From Myxococcales bacterium (GTDB lineage: Bacteria > Myxococcota_A > Polyangia > Palsa-1104 > JAEUJZ01), in contig JAEUJZ010000014.1 in the NCBI GenBank assembly GCA_016794505.1, forward strand, positions 79,595-143,594: a stretch of DNA of 64,000 bases, read 5' to 3'. Positions 48,501 to 55,434 of this stretch are shown in pieces. The translations under genes and the position numbers were made by a program. Each line of letters opens with the position of its first letter. The first letter of the stretch is position 1. The notes under the pieces are model-generated. The model did not search any database and was not told the origin of the DNA. It worked only from the letters and a program-made list of their open reading frames with translations.

Positions 48501-50974
48501 TCATCGCTCTCTTGCGTCAGTCGCCCCAGAAGCCGCTGCAGCTCAGCCCCGGCGCGTGGGTTCTGTTTCAGACACAACTCAAGCGTCTGAACAGCCAGCT
48601 CGGTGCGCCCTTGCAGGCCATAGACGCGCGCCAGCTCGCACAGAACCTCTTCCGATTCGGGACCCGGCGGACAGATCCGCACGGCTCGTTCCAAGTGCGA
48701 GACCGTTCGCGCCAAGTCTTCGTTGTCTTCCGAGATCTTGGCGATCTGGCGATGTAGCCCAAGCTTTTCGCGTGGCGTCGGCGCGACTTTTAGATAGGCC
48801 TCCAGCACATCGACCAGCTCGCTCTTGTTACCGAGAAGCTGCAGCGCATCGGACAAGCGCTTGAGTGCATCGCGATCGTTTGGCAGCTCGGTAAGCAGCG
48901 CGCGACACACCCAGATCGTCATGCCCAGGCTGTCTTGCGCATCGATGCTCTCGCCGCGCTGCAGCATGCGCTGATCGCACAGCGCCATCATGCGACGTAA
49001 CAGCGACAAGCGCTCGGCGCGATCGGTGACCAGACCCGCCTGCTGGCGCAACAGATCCAGCTGACCCGGCACATCGCCACTCTGCTCGCGCAGCTCGATC
49101 AGGATCTTGATCGAAGGCAGATCGGTGCTCAGGCCGAGCAGCTCTTCATAGACCGCAGCGGCGTGCTTGGGTTCGTGCAGCTCACGGAACAACTGCCCCA
49201 AGCGACGCAACAGCTCGACGCGCTCGGACACCTGATCCGTCGAAAGTCGCTCTAGCTCGATCTGCAGCTCGCGCACTTGTTGGTCGATGCGCGACAGGCG
49301 CTGCGCCAAGCGCTTGCGCTCACTCTGCGAGCGCGCACTGGGCAGAAGCTCGTCGATGCGTCGCCAGATCGCAGCTGCCGAAGCGACGTCTTGCAGCTTT
49401 CTTTCGTACAGCTCAGCCAGTTCCTCAAGCTGCTTGGCATAGCTGGTCAGATCCAGCTTCGCGGTCTCGAACTGCGCGGCCATGCGCGCTTCTTGCAGCA
49501 CGGCCAAGCCGATGAAGTCACGTCGCGATTTATAGAAATCATTGAGCTTGCGGAACGCATCCGCGTGCAGCGGCAGCTCATGAAACGCTTGCTTCAAGCA
49601 GGCGATGTGGCGCTCTTGATCGCCGCCGCGCTGATACAGATCAGCGGCCTGCATCAGCAGCTCTGCGCGCTCCTCGGGCAGTGCGGCTTCGCTCGCATCC
49701 TCTTCGCGCAGCGCGGCCAGACCAAACAGATCGCCGGACTTCTCCAGCATCTGTTTCATGGTGTCGCGCGTCTCGGTCCATTCCTCGACGGAATTGACGG
49801 CATCAAGGCCGGTGCGGCAGGCGTCGATGATCGCGCCATAGTCGATCGCGATGCCGCTCTCTTCGTACAGCTTGCGCAGCTTCGGCCCACGCCGCGAGAC
49901 GCGCGCCCCGCTCTTGTACAGCTTGATCAGCTCGCTGGCGCGCTGCGCCATGGGCAAGCGACCGTACAGCGTCTCAAGCAGACCAGCCGCGGTGACGTTG
50001 CGGGCATCGGCTTCCAGCGCTTTTTTCAAGAAGTGGATCGCCTTGCGTTCGCTCTCGCGTAGCTCGCTGTCATCCCCCTTCTTGCCATCGCCCTCGCCGT
50101 CGGCCTTGCCGGTCTGTTTCGGATCCAGCGGGCGCTTGGCCAGGCTTAAATAGATCTCGCTGGCGTGGCGCCGGGCCTGGTCTTTTTCAGCCATGCCTGG
50201 CTGATAGTCCGACGACACATACGCATCCGCCAGCGTCGACAGCAAGAGCTCGGGTACTTCTTCACCGTTGCTGGAGTCGTTGTGCATGCGCAGCGCGCCG
50301 CGCAGGGCTTCGACAGCGCCCGCCGGATCGTTCAGTCGCAGCTTGAGTTGACCCAGCTCAAGCGCCAGCGCCACACCCGACTTGGTCTCGTTGGCGACTA
50401 GGTTGGCCAGATGCAGCTCGATCAGCCGCGCCACCATGTCCATGTCGCCCAGCGACTGATAGATCCCGCGCCCACGGCGCAGCGGCTCTAGGTTGTCGGG
50501 CCGCAGCTTGAAGGCAGTCTGAAAATGGACCAGCGCGTCCTCGAAACGGCCCAGCTCCTCCTCACACAAGATGCCAAGCTGAAACTCTAGCTCGGCCCCC
50601 AAGCGCGCAGCCGGCGGCGTCTCGATCTGTTCTTGCAGCTCGCCCAGGCCGCGCTCTAGACAATGCACCGCAGCGACGACGTCAGGGCGACGGCGAAACG
50701 CCAGAGCGGCAGAAAGCAAGGTCTCTGCCGCTTGCAGACCGCGCTGCCCTTCGGCGCGTCGTACTAGCTCATCGGGATCGACCTCAGCGACCGCGGGGAT
50801 CGAAGCGGGGGCCGCCGCTTTAGGCGTTGCTGCGGGCCCACTGCTTTTCCCTGCGGGTGAGGCTCCGCCTGTGCCCTTGGCCGCGCTCGCTGGGGCGGGT
50901 CCTCCGGCGCTCTTGCTTGTCGTGCCGGCGGGACGCTGCTCGCGGTTGCCTGTTGTGTTTTCTTTCGTTCCCAT
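42554..50974 (-). CDS. giant TPR-repeat protein, 2806 residues
   Basis: An uninterrupted 8.4-kb gene. The first 65 residues are Ala/Gly/Pro/Ser-rich and flexible, and the next 2400 residues are dominated by tetratricopeptide-like helical pairs (ELEFQLGILCEEELGRFEDALVHFQTAFKLRPD and many more). The last 350 residues form a separate alpha/beta domain from about GVAGNDRVVPSETSPDDVAR to the end. There is no signal peptide and no clear transmembrane segment, so it is a cytoplasmic scaffold. Large TPR proteins of this kind are frequent in Myxococcota; none with a known role could be matched here. The neighbouring genes are unrelated. Confidence 0.85.
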   Translation of the reverse strand: MGTKENTTGNREQRPAGTTSKSAGGPAPASAAKGTGGASPAGKSSGPAATPKAAAPASIPAVAEVDPDELVRRAEGQRGLQAAETLLSAALAFRRRPDVVAAVHCLERGLGELQEQIETPPAARLGAELEFQLGILCEEELGRFEDALVHFQTAFKLRPDNLEPLRRGRGIYQSLGDMDMVARLIELHLANLVANETKSGVALALELGQLKLRLNDPAGAVEALRGALRMHNDSSNGEEVPELLLSTLADAYVSSDYQPGMAEKDQARRHASEIYLSLAKRPLDPKQTGKADGEGDGKKGDDSELRESERKAIHFLKKALEADARNVTAAGLLETLYGRLPMAQRASELIKLYKSGARVSRRGPKLRKLYEESGIAIDYGAIIDACRTGLDAVNSVEEWTETRDTMKQMLEKSGDLFGLAALREEDASEAALPEERAELLMQAADLYQRGGDQERHIACLKQAFHELPLHADAFRKLNDFYKSRRDFIGLAVLQEARMAAQFETAKLDLTSYAKQLEELAELYERKLQDVASAAAIWRRIDELLPSARSQSERKRLAQRLSRIDQQVRELQIELERLSTDQVSERVELLRRLGQLFRELHEPKHAAAVYEELLGLSTDLPSIKILIELREQSGDVPGQLDLLRQQAGLVTDRAERLSLLRRMMALCDQRMLQRGESIDAQDSLGMTIWVCRALLTELPNDRDALKRLSDALQLLGNKSELVDVLEAYLKVAPTPREKLGLHRQIAKISEDNEDLARTVSHLERAVRICPPGPESEEVLCELARVYGLQGRTELAVQTLELCLKQNPRAGAELQRLLGRLTQESDDAALLDKSVRAFRELLSRVPDDAEALASLQRLFRRRGEWAELKAVLERQLATNDPPLPLRDRLSVAIELSEVYSEHLKDLRGAAALIERVQAETPIVDLRVHRRLRVLNEELGEYSKAARYAERELLLTEDPVARMERAFEIATMWQSRAKDNDRALLAYERVLQIAPELPNDAPEAANVRLIVLQALEAMGQMFIAADRWSEVVLIGQRRLSMAIDQGEVVPAAMILIELAQIYEEKLSQPADGFALRRQAFELAPHVVSLDQLSDLAGKFGLWRELCDLHAGRVEQAIAAGEEPPVESALAATAIFEKQLQQPLAAFRLLQRTLPHTPQVALAASTPGTAHATILAELRRLVGAYGVAAKPDDSEVMEGVTIVRELQLLYRELVDELCRLEQAGSEEIAVRLHQLLGASARLREEVNKDVSGALSDRMHAFTVAGERDHSRDAAADAVFAETMREIHRLAALSNQIKEAIAIDNRRMERAGSDLRKQQIACDHAAWLDEQGGDLQRALKACLKALSLCEEGSDAQAEMRGRLVRLGQKLGLLAWDEIARAERSMAGSNPRVLQKRLVYLASLWQHCAGDYVRALDAAGQAYRLCFFPSGLPQGAGAKSGPPLSELVLLNPDADQQTEQRTIRAVLDRIALSAPNDSEGNGKLTALLDSLTNQLNEAGASTLAALVQLDAALVDERRSRLSQAERRYLDITKNPQMAELATQQLERLYRQQRRFNDLAAQLEKRRTTAPASAQYGILLDLAELYRETNKYQLALNSLSQALSLNAHDDAPYALQARIFEAQRMWPRAVEAYQAAAQRAQSGERAARSLLGAAELCERKLNQASEALDLYRAALGHSYAVQSAAVGKSSRLDPQVITDRDAAWAGAERLLRSDKALRDLRALDALYVDRLSHTPQSEVEERAGLLQQRLDLLAELRGGADKSSGDGEADKSAIVQTIRELAMLRPQDDALLAKLEEQLRSLQQLSAVRDIARLRAQGAAARGADVSTQAERWLHVSEQALALPDLRDAEAALNQALKLAPDSVVALRAYTALKEKTGQAEEHVAALLRVAQAEPRIEDAVRAELQAASVLLNALRDSTRARQLVAGALQRAQASRSAAAVAAAHWNLFELERDAGEMHAASEAAKQALAAGTVGVTQAAELHEFLGLQAQERGDTKTAQQHLEASLGLSAGRLQATRALTDILQSTQAHARIEELVREALKAASEQADEALDARLHAELLRKQGSALQALGRLREGYDALHAAEELLPGDLPQQVQLGEAAFALREYPVAAQYLGGLLAYAGDASLLPSSLTRQQLSDGLDHAAVAERALQCNEQARQLWQAALRVQPDHAASAEHYLDLLLEQGDAVDSGEAQALLIGRAERAVAVGDGVGAVRAYLRAADLARDISSDAAAAHALLMRAYAIAPGIKRPRPEGTEEASGIHSASQLIPLAPEQAEARSELLNKLLASALSLSLMGEARTYAEALAEVSTLPDEKSTFLRQAADCALREGQSEIGKALLLKALRYAPGDLDLLGKLAPLFDDSEAASMLGAMLVQSASTMFQVPSSTPAASEEPRERAEQRVQLWRHLAGVQVRLGELEAAAQSYDQALAVAARLSSAIRIELRRAALDVVEGSSPERAREHLRALLDAQGLERELLSRLQALEEQAGQSSMAARIAQVLRLLEQPSGATLTSAAGLTLPAIPAGLKLDDAEHARWAVPEARQMADVFAALWDGIVGLKAPQLDSFGVAGNDRVVPSETSPDDVARSFAVASRVLGNQRSSMYRVGWQQFVLPRVSGRMPAGLIVSPGLAKHSLGDVQFILSRSVESLRPEYILAMCLPPRELTQLLGLAIRGFHPRHARTAGEDVAAWKRELPYRTVKRLGEVFRDLGELSFSSVAWRRAVRRTLQRTAVLISGDLLAAASVLRTLDLPIALGSSSKEEAQGIHLRFDNAPRGSDAGRECEADIRDLCSFFIDPQVSALFDRLHPPTSPT

Positions 50975-51339
50975 AGACCGCTCGATCAGGGGTTACCTAG
51001 ACGCGTGGTCTGTTCACCTTATCACGCATCCATTCCAGGTCCCACTACCGATTTGCCGGCGATTTCGCCGAGTTCGGCGATGGCAATGGCCTTGCCGGAA
51101 GCGCCTTGCGAGCGGTCTCGCGGTCTCTCAGCACACAGGGACTGCCGGCCTCTATACAGGCCATCGGCGAGGGCCATCGGCGAGGGCCATCGGCGAGGGC
51201 CATCGGCGAGGCCGTGCTCAAACCTGCGTTCCCTCGCCAGAGCGCTTGACCGCGCCGAGGCATCTTTCGATGATGCGTCGCCGTGACGGTGGGAATCCGC
51301 CGCTCACTGTGCTCTGTCTGCTTGCTTCGGAGGCTTCCT
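50975..51339. other. 365-bp intergenic region between divergent genes, with short tandem repeats
   Basis: Contains four copies of a 13-bp repeat at 51161-51212, and a palindromic GCCGGCGATTTCGCCG nearby at about 51055. The GTG at 51283 could extend the EutBC gene upstream, but the ATG at 51340 with GGAGG is preferred. It probably holds the promoters of both flanking genes; no promoter motif could be called. Confidence 0.5.
51161..51212. repeat. 13-bp tandem repeat, four copies
   Basis: Unit CCATCGGCGAGGG; the fourth copy ends in C. The period is not a multiple of three, and the site is intergenic. Confidence 0.8.
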
Positions 51340-53847
51340 ATGGCGTACTCGTCTCGCTCGCTCGTGCCGGCTCGTTCTTCGGATCGGACGCAGGCTCGTC
51401 GATCTCCTTTGTCTCTGTCTTCGGCGACGCGCAGCAGCCGCGCAGCCGGTGCCGTGCAGCCGTCTCACGCGCCCCAGGAAACCGCAGACGCCGAAGGCAC
51501 GCGGCCGGTGCTGGCGCTTCGACGACGCGGATTTTTGGGAGTGATGGCGGCCGGCTCGGTGGCGGCACTTGGGATCGGAACCGGCTGCAGCCAAAACCAA
51601 GACGAGAACCCCGAAAATGGCTCGACGGTGCGAGTCACCGATGTGCAGCCCGGCGAGGATCTCTTTGCCTACCTTCAGCGCACGCGCGGTGGCTTTGATG
51701 CGACGCGCTATCGCCAGATCATTGGCGCCGCCAACGACTACAAAGAAGGCGATGAAGCCATCGGTGTCGCCGCGGCGCGAGACGATGCGCAGAGCCGCAG
51801 CAACGCTCGCTTGCTGCTTGGCAACACGCGGATCGCGGACCTTGATGCGCATCCGCTGCTTCTCGATCAGCAGTACGCGCTGATCCAAGAGACCACGGCC
51901 ACCAGTGGTCCACGCGTCGCAGACTGGACGCTGTCGCAGCTTCGCGAACGACTGCTCACGCAAAGCGAGGCCGAGATCAAGAGCTTCGCGCCCAGCCTTT
52001 CCAGCGACGTGATCGGCTGCATCGTGAAGCTGCTCAGCAATGACGAGCTGATCGCAGTCGCCAAGAACGTGTTTCACGCGCTGCCGGGCAGCCAAGTCGG
52101 ACAGAAGGGCTATATGGGCGCACGCATACAGCCCAACTCACCGACGGATGATGTCGACGATATCTTGTGGCAGGTCTTCGATGGCTTTTCCTATGCCGTC
52201 GGCGATGTCGTGCTGGGCTGCAATCCGGTGTCCAGCGCGCCGCTGTCCGTCAGCGCCATCGAAAATCAGCTTCTCGACGTCCTGCGCACGTTCAAGCTGG
52301 AAGAACTGCTGCCGCACTGCGTGCTCGCGCACATCGATGTGCAGGCTGAAGTCGAGGCCAAGGCACCCGGCACCACAGGCATTTGGTTTCAAAGCCTGGC
52401 GGGCAACGATGCCGCGAACGCAACCTTCGATGTCAGCGTAAAGAAGATGCTCGATCACGCAGCCACGCGCAGCGGCAAGTACGGGCTGTACTTCGAGACA
52501 GGCCAAGGCGCCGACTTCACCAACGGCAAAGATCAAGGCGTCGATATGGTCGTGCTGGAGTCACGCAAGTACGGCTTTGCTCGCGCGCTCAAGCAGAAGG
52601 TAGCCGAAGCCCAGCGCGCTGCGGGCAAGCCGGAAGCGCCATGGGTCCACGTCAACGATGTGGCCGGCTTCATCGGGCCGGAGGTCTTTCGCAGCCGCGA
52701 GCAGCTTGTGCGCTGCTGCTTGGAAGACACGGTCATGGGCAAGCTGCACGGCATCACGCTCGGCCTCGATATCTGTTCGACGCTGCACATGGATGTTTCG
52801 CTCGACGACTTGGACTGGTGCATCGAACAGATCATGCCGGCAAACCCCGCGTATCTGATGGGCCTGCCAACGAAGAACGATCCCATGCTTGGCTATCTGA
52901 CGACCGCGTTTCAGGACCACGTGCGGATCCGCCAGCGCTTTGGGTACAAGGTCAGCGATGGCATGTGGGACTTCTTCAAGAGCCTCGGCGTGATCGACTC
53001 GCGCGGACAGCCCACCGAACACTTCGGCGATCCGCTGTGGGTCTTTTACAAGTACCGCATGGCCAAAGGCGATCCGCGCACGCAGGCCGAGATCTATGCC
53101 GAAGGACAGGCGCAGCTTGCCAAAGTCCGAGGCCGCGGTGTGTGGATCGCTGAAAAATATGGCAGCTCGCCAGCCGACCTAGAACCGACGCTGGATCGCG
53201 AGATCCGCCGCCTGTACGAAGATGGCCGGCAGAGCCTGTGGGTGGAATTTAGCCCGCAGTTCGTGCAGTCCGTGCCCATGGCGCTGGAAGTGCGCACGCA
53301 GTCCAGCGATCGCAAGGACTACATCTGGCATCCACCGACTGGAGAACAGATCGACGCTCGCTCGATCGAGCAGGTGCGCACGACCAAAGCGATGAGCGCC
53401 GATCGATACGACGTGCAGATCCTCATCTCGGATGGCCTGTGCTCGCTGGCCCTAAGCGACGATGGGCACCTGGCGCCGTACTTGACCAAGCTGCGCAGCG
53501 AACTAGACAAAGCGGGCTATCGCGCGTCACCGATCCACCTCGTGGTGCGCAACGGTCGCGTCCGCGCCGGCTATCAGCTTGGCGAGATCCTGTACAGCGG
53601 CGTCGGGATGCCAGGCAGCATGCGCTCGATTGTTCACCTGATCGGTGAACGGCCGGGCTCGGGCCATCACGCGTTTTCGGCGTACATCACCGCGGCGCCC
53701 GTCTCGGTGTGGTCCAAGATGGGCACCGTGGATCACAACATCACAAAGGTCGTGTCAGGAATCGCCGACACCGCGTACAACCCGGTGCAAGCCGCACAAG
53801 AAACCGTGGTGTTCTTGCGCGAGCTGATCGACAAGTGGCCGAAGTGA
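51340..53847 (+). CDS. eutBC: fused ethanolamine ammonia-lyase (EutB-EutC) with Tat-type signal
   Basis: Adenosylcobalamin-dependent enzyme that turns ethanolamine into acetaldehyde and ammonia. 835 residues: a Ser/Arg-rich leader, a twin-arginine signal RRRGFLG (61-67) with AAGSVAALGIGTGC (Cys83), then EutB (about 100-600) and EutC (about 685-830) in one chain. EutB residues are in place: ARIQPNSPTDDV (substrate Arg/Gln), GCNPVSS, YFETGQG (near 386), HMDVSLDD. EutC residues include VQILISDGL, RNGRVRAGYQLGEIL and LIGERPGSGHH. The usual large and small subunits are separate, so fusion plus an export signal is unusual. The start at 51340 has GGAGG eight bases upstream. No eutA or microcompartment genes are present. 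Confidence 0.85.
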   Translation: MAYSSRSLVPARSSDRTQARRSPLSLSSATRSSRAAGAVQPSHAPQETADAEGTRPVLALRRRGFLGVMAAGSVAALGIGTGCSQNQDENPENGSTVRVTDVQPGEDLFAYLQRTRGGFDATRYRQIIGAANDYKEGDEAIGVAAARDDAQSRSNARLLLGNTRIADLDAHPLLLDQQYALIQETTATSGPRVADWTLSQLRERLLTQSEAEIKSFAPSLSSDVIGCIVKLLSNDELIAVAKNVFHALPGSQVGQKGYMGARIQPNSPTDDVDDILWQVFDGFSYAVGDVVLGCNPVSSAPLSVSAIENQLLDVLRTFKLEELLPHCVLAHIDVQAEVEAKAPGTTGIWFQSLAGNDAANATFDVSVKKMLDHAATRSGKYGLYFETGQGADFTNGKDQGVDMVVLESRKYGFARALKQKVAEAQRAAGKPEAPWVHVNDVAGFIGPEVFRSREQLVRCCLEDTVMGKLHGITLGLDICSTLHMDVSLDDLDWCIEQIMPANPAYLMGLPTKNDPMLGYLTTAFQDHVRIRQRFGYKVSDGMWDFFKSLGVIDSRGQPTEHFGDPLWVFYKYRMAKGDPRTQAEIYAEGQAQLAKVRGRGVWIAEKYGSSPADLEPTLDREIRRLYEDGRQSLWVEFSPQFVQSVPMALEVRTQSSDRKDYIWHPPTGEQIDARSIEQVRTTKAMSADRYDVQILISDGLCSLALSDDGHLAPYLTKLRSELDKAGYRASPIHLVVRNGRVRAGYQLGEILYSGVGMPGSMRSIVHLIGERPGSGHHAFSAYITAAPVSVWSKMGTVDHNITKVVSGIADTAYNPVQAAQETVVFLRELIDKWPK

Positions 53848-53921
53848 AGGAACGACGAGGGACGGAGCGAGGGCTCGCAAGCAGGCTGCCGCAGCTCGGC
53901 AGCCGTGCATAAGGCTGAGGC

Positions 53922-55244
53922 TTACGACGCGCGGCGACGACGACGGGCGGCCAAGAGACCCAGCAAGTACAGCCCCGCTGCACCCGCCGAGGCCCCGGTC
54001 GCACCACCTGGAATCGTGCTGCAGCCAGTGCGACGGCTGATGGGTCCGTCGTCGCCCATCGGCTTGTCTTCCATCATGTCGTCGGGTGGCGGCGGGATCC
54101 AGTCGCAGGTGCCTTCCCACGGCAAGCAGCGCGTGCCCTTGGGGCAGGTAATGAAGCGGCAGGGATCATCGACACACTTGCCGGCCCGACAGGCGCTGGT
54201 GCCTTTGCACTGCTCGTCGGGAGCCATCATGCCGCACAGCGGATCGCGCACGCAGTGCTTGACGCTGGAATCGCAGACGGTTCCCGCCGGGCACGAGCTT
54301 GGGCAGGGATCGTTGGCGCACGATCCCATCAAGCAGCGGGTGCCGCGCGGACAGGGCTTGGTGCAGCCGCGGATGCAGGTGGCCGGAGACTTTCCGTCGG
54401 TGTAGCAGTACTGATCTTTGGGGCAGACCACGCCCGCGCATGGATTCGCAGAGCACTCACCGCCCACGCAGATATCGCCCGGCGTCTTGCAGCCATTGCT
54501 GTAGCAGGTGTCATCGCAGAAGCCGCCCGTCCCGACGTCGCCGCCGCCGCCGATGACCTTTACGATCTCGGCCAGCGCCGTGTTGAGGTCTGCGGCATTG
54601 TCTGCTTTGTAAAACTTCTCGGCCGTTGCCGCCGGCTTGCCCCCTGCCACTGCCATCTGCGACAGGCACATCTGCTCGGATGGCCCCAGACCACCGCCGA
54701 AACCGACGACGAATGTGTAGACCGCGGGCATCGCCTTCACGCCGCTCTCAAGCTGCATCACCGTACCGCTACACGTATCGATCGTGCCGCAGCCAGGTCC
54801 GCCATCGGTGATCAGGATCACGTACTGCTCGCGATCGGGCTCGCGCAGCGACTTCAACGCCAGCGCATGCTGCATGGCGCTTGCCGACGGCGTGCCACCG
54901 CTTGGGCCTGAGCGGTTCATGCCCATGGTGATCGCCATCTTCGACTTGTACTTCGGCTCGGTCACTAGCTCGGCATCGCAGCCCGTGTTTGGGAAGATCG
55001 ACATGCCGATGGGAAACTTGCCGTCGTACTTGTCGAGGACGGCGACCACTGCTTCTTTGGCGATGTCCCAGCGCGTTCTGCCGCCCACGGTGCTCGACAT
55101 CGATCCCGATCGGTCGAGCACGATATGCACATTGGGGCACTTGGCTCCCCATGCGGAGTTTGTCTGCGACGAGATTCCTGCCCACGCGACAAAGAGCGTG
55201 AGCAGCACGTTGGGCAAGCTAAGCAAGGTCTGCGAGATGCGCAT
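53922..55244 (-). CDS. vWA-domain, Cys-rich surface protein with MYXO-CTERM-like tail (paralogue)
   Basis: 440 residues, same plan as the protein at 19627-20940. A signal peptide (about 1-33) precedes a vWA domain with the metal site DRSGSM (D44, S46, S48) and the ILITDGGPGCG strand. A Cys-rich EGF-like region follows (CKTPGDICVGGECSANPC, CPKDQYCYTDGK, CPRGTRCLMGSCANDPC, CPAGTVCDSS). The tail has TGCS, a Gly/Ala hydrophobic helix and RRRRR. The two differ in the middle of the vWA domain and in the number of Cys repeats, so they diverged after duplication. Convergent with EutBC, divergent from the permease gene. Confidence 0.88.
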   Translation of the reverse strand: MRISQTLLSLPNVLLTLFVAWAGISSQTNSAWGAKCPNVHIVLDRSGSMSSTVGGRTRWDIAKEAVVAVLDKYDGKFPIGMSIFPNTGCDAELVTEPKYKSKMAITMGMNRSGPSGGTPSASAMQHALALKSLREPDREQYVILITDGGPGCGTIDTCSGTVMQLESGVKAMPAVYTFVVGFGGGLGPSEQMCLSQMAVAGGKPAATAEKFYKADNAADLNTALAEIVKVIGGGGDVGTGGFCDDTCYSNGCKTPGDICVGGECSANPCAGVVCPKDQYCYTDGKSPATCIRGCTKPCPRGTRCLMGSCANDPCPSSCPAGTVCDSSVKHCVRDPLCGMMAPDEQCKGTSACRAGKCVDDPCRFITCPKGTRCLPWEGTCDWIPPPPDDMMEDKPMGDDGPISRRTGCSTIPGGATGASAGAAGLYLLGLLAARRRRRAS

Positions 55245-55434
55245 GATAGTTCTCCGTCCGTGACGCAGGAATTGGGCAGACTACAGCACAACGTCCGCTG
55301 GCTGGATAGCCGTTTTGTTGGCGATTTCCTTGCGCTTTTTGCCGCCGGAAATGCTGTCAAGAAAATCGTCGAAATTGCCCTTGCACCGAGTGTCTGCGCT
55401 GCGCCACACTTCGCCGTATCAAGGAGGCCAGAGA

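Noticed and set aside
51161..51212. CRISPR array
   Set aside because: The 13-bp units are contiguous with no spacers and no cas genes are near.
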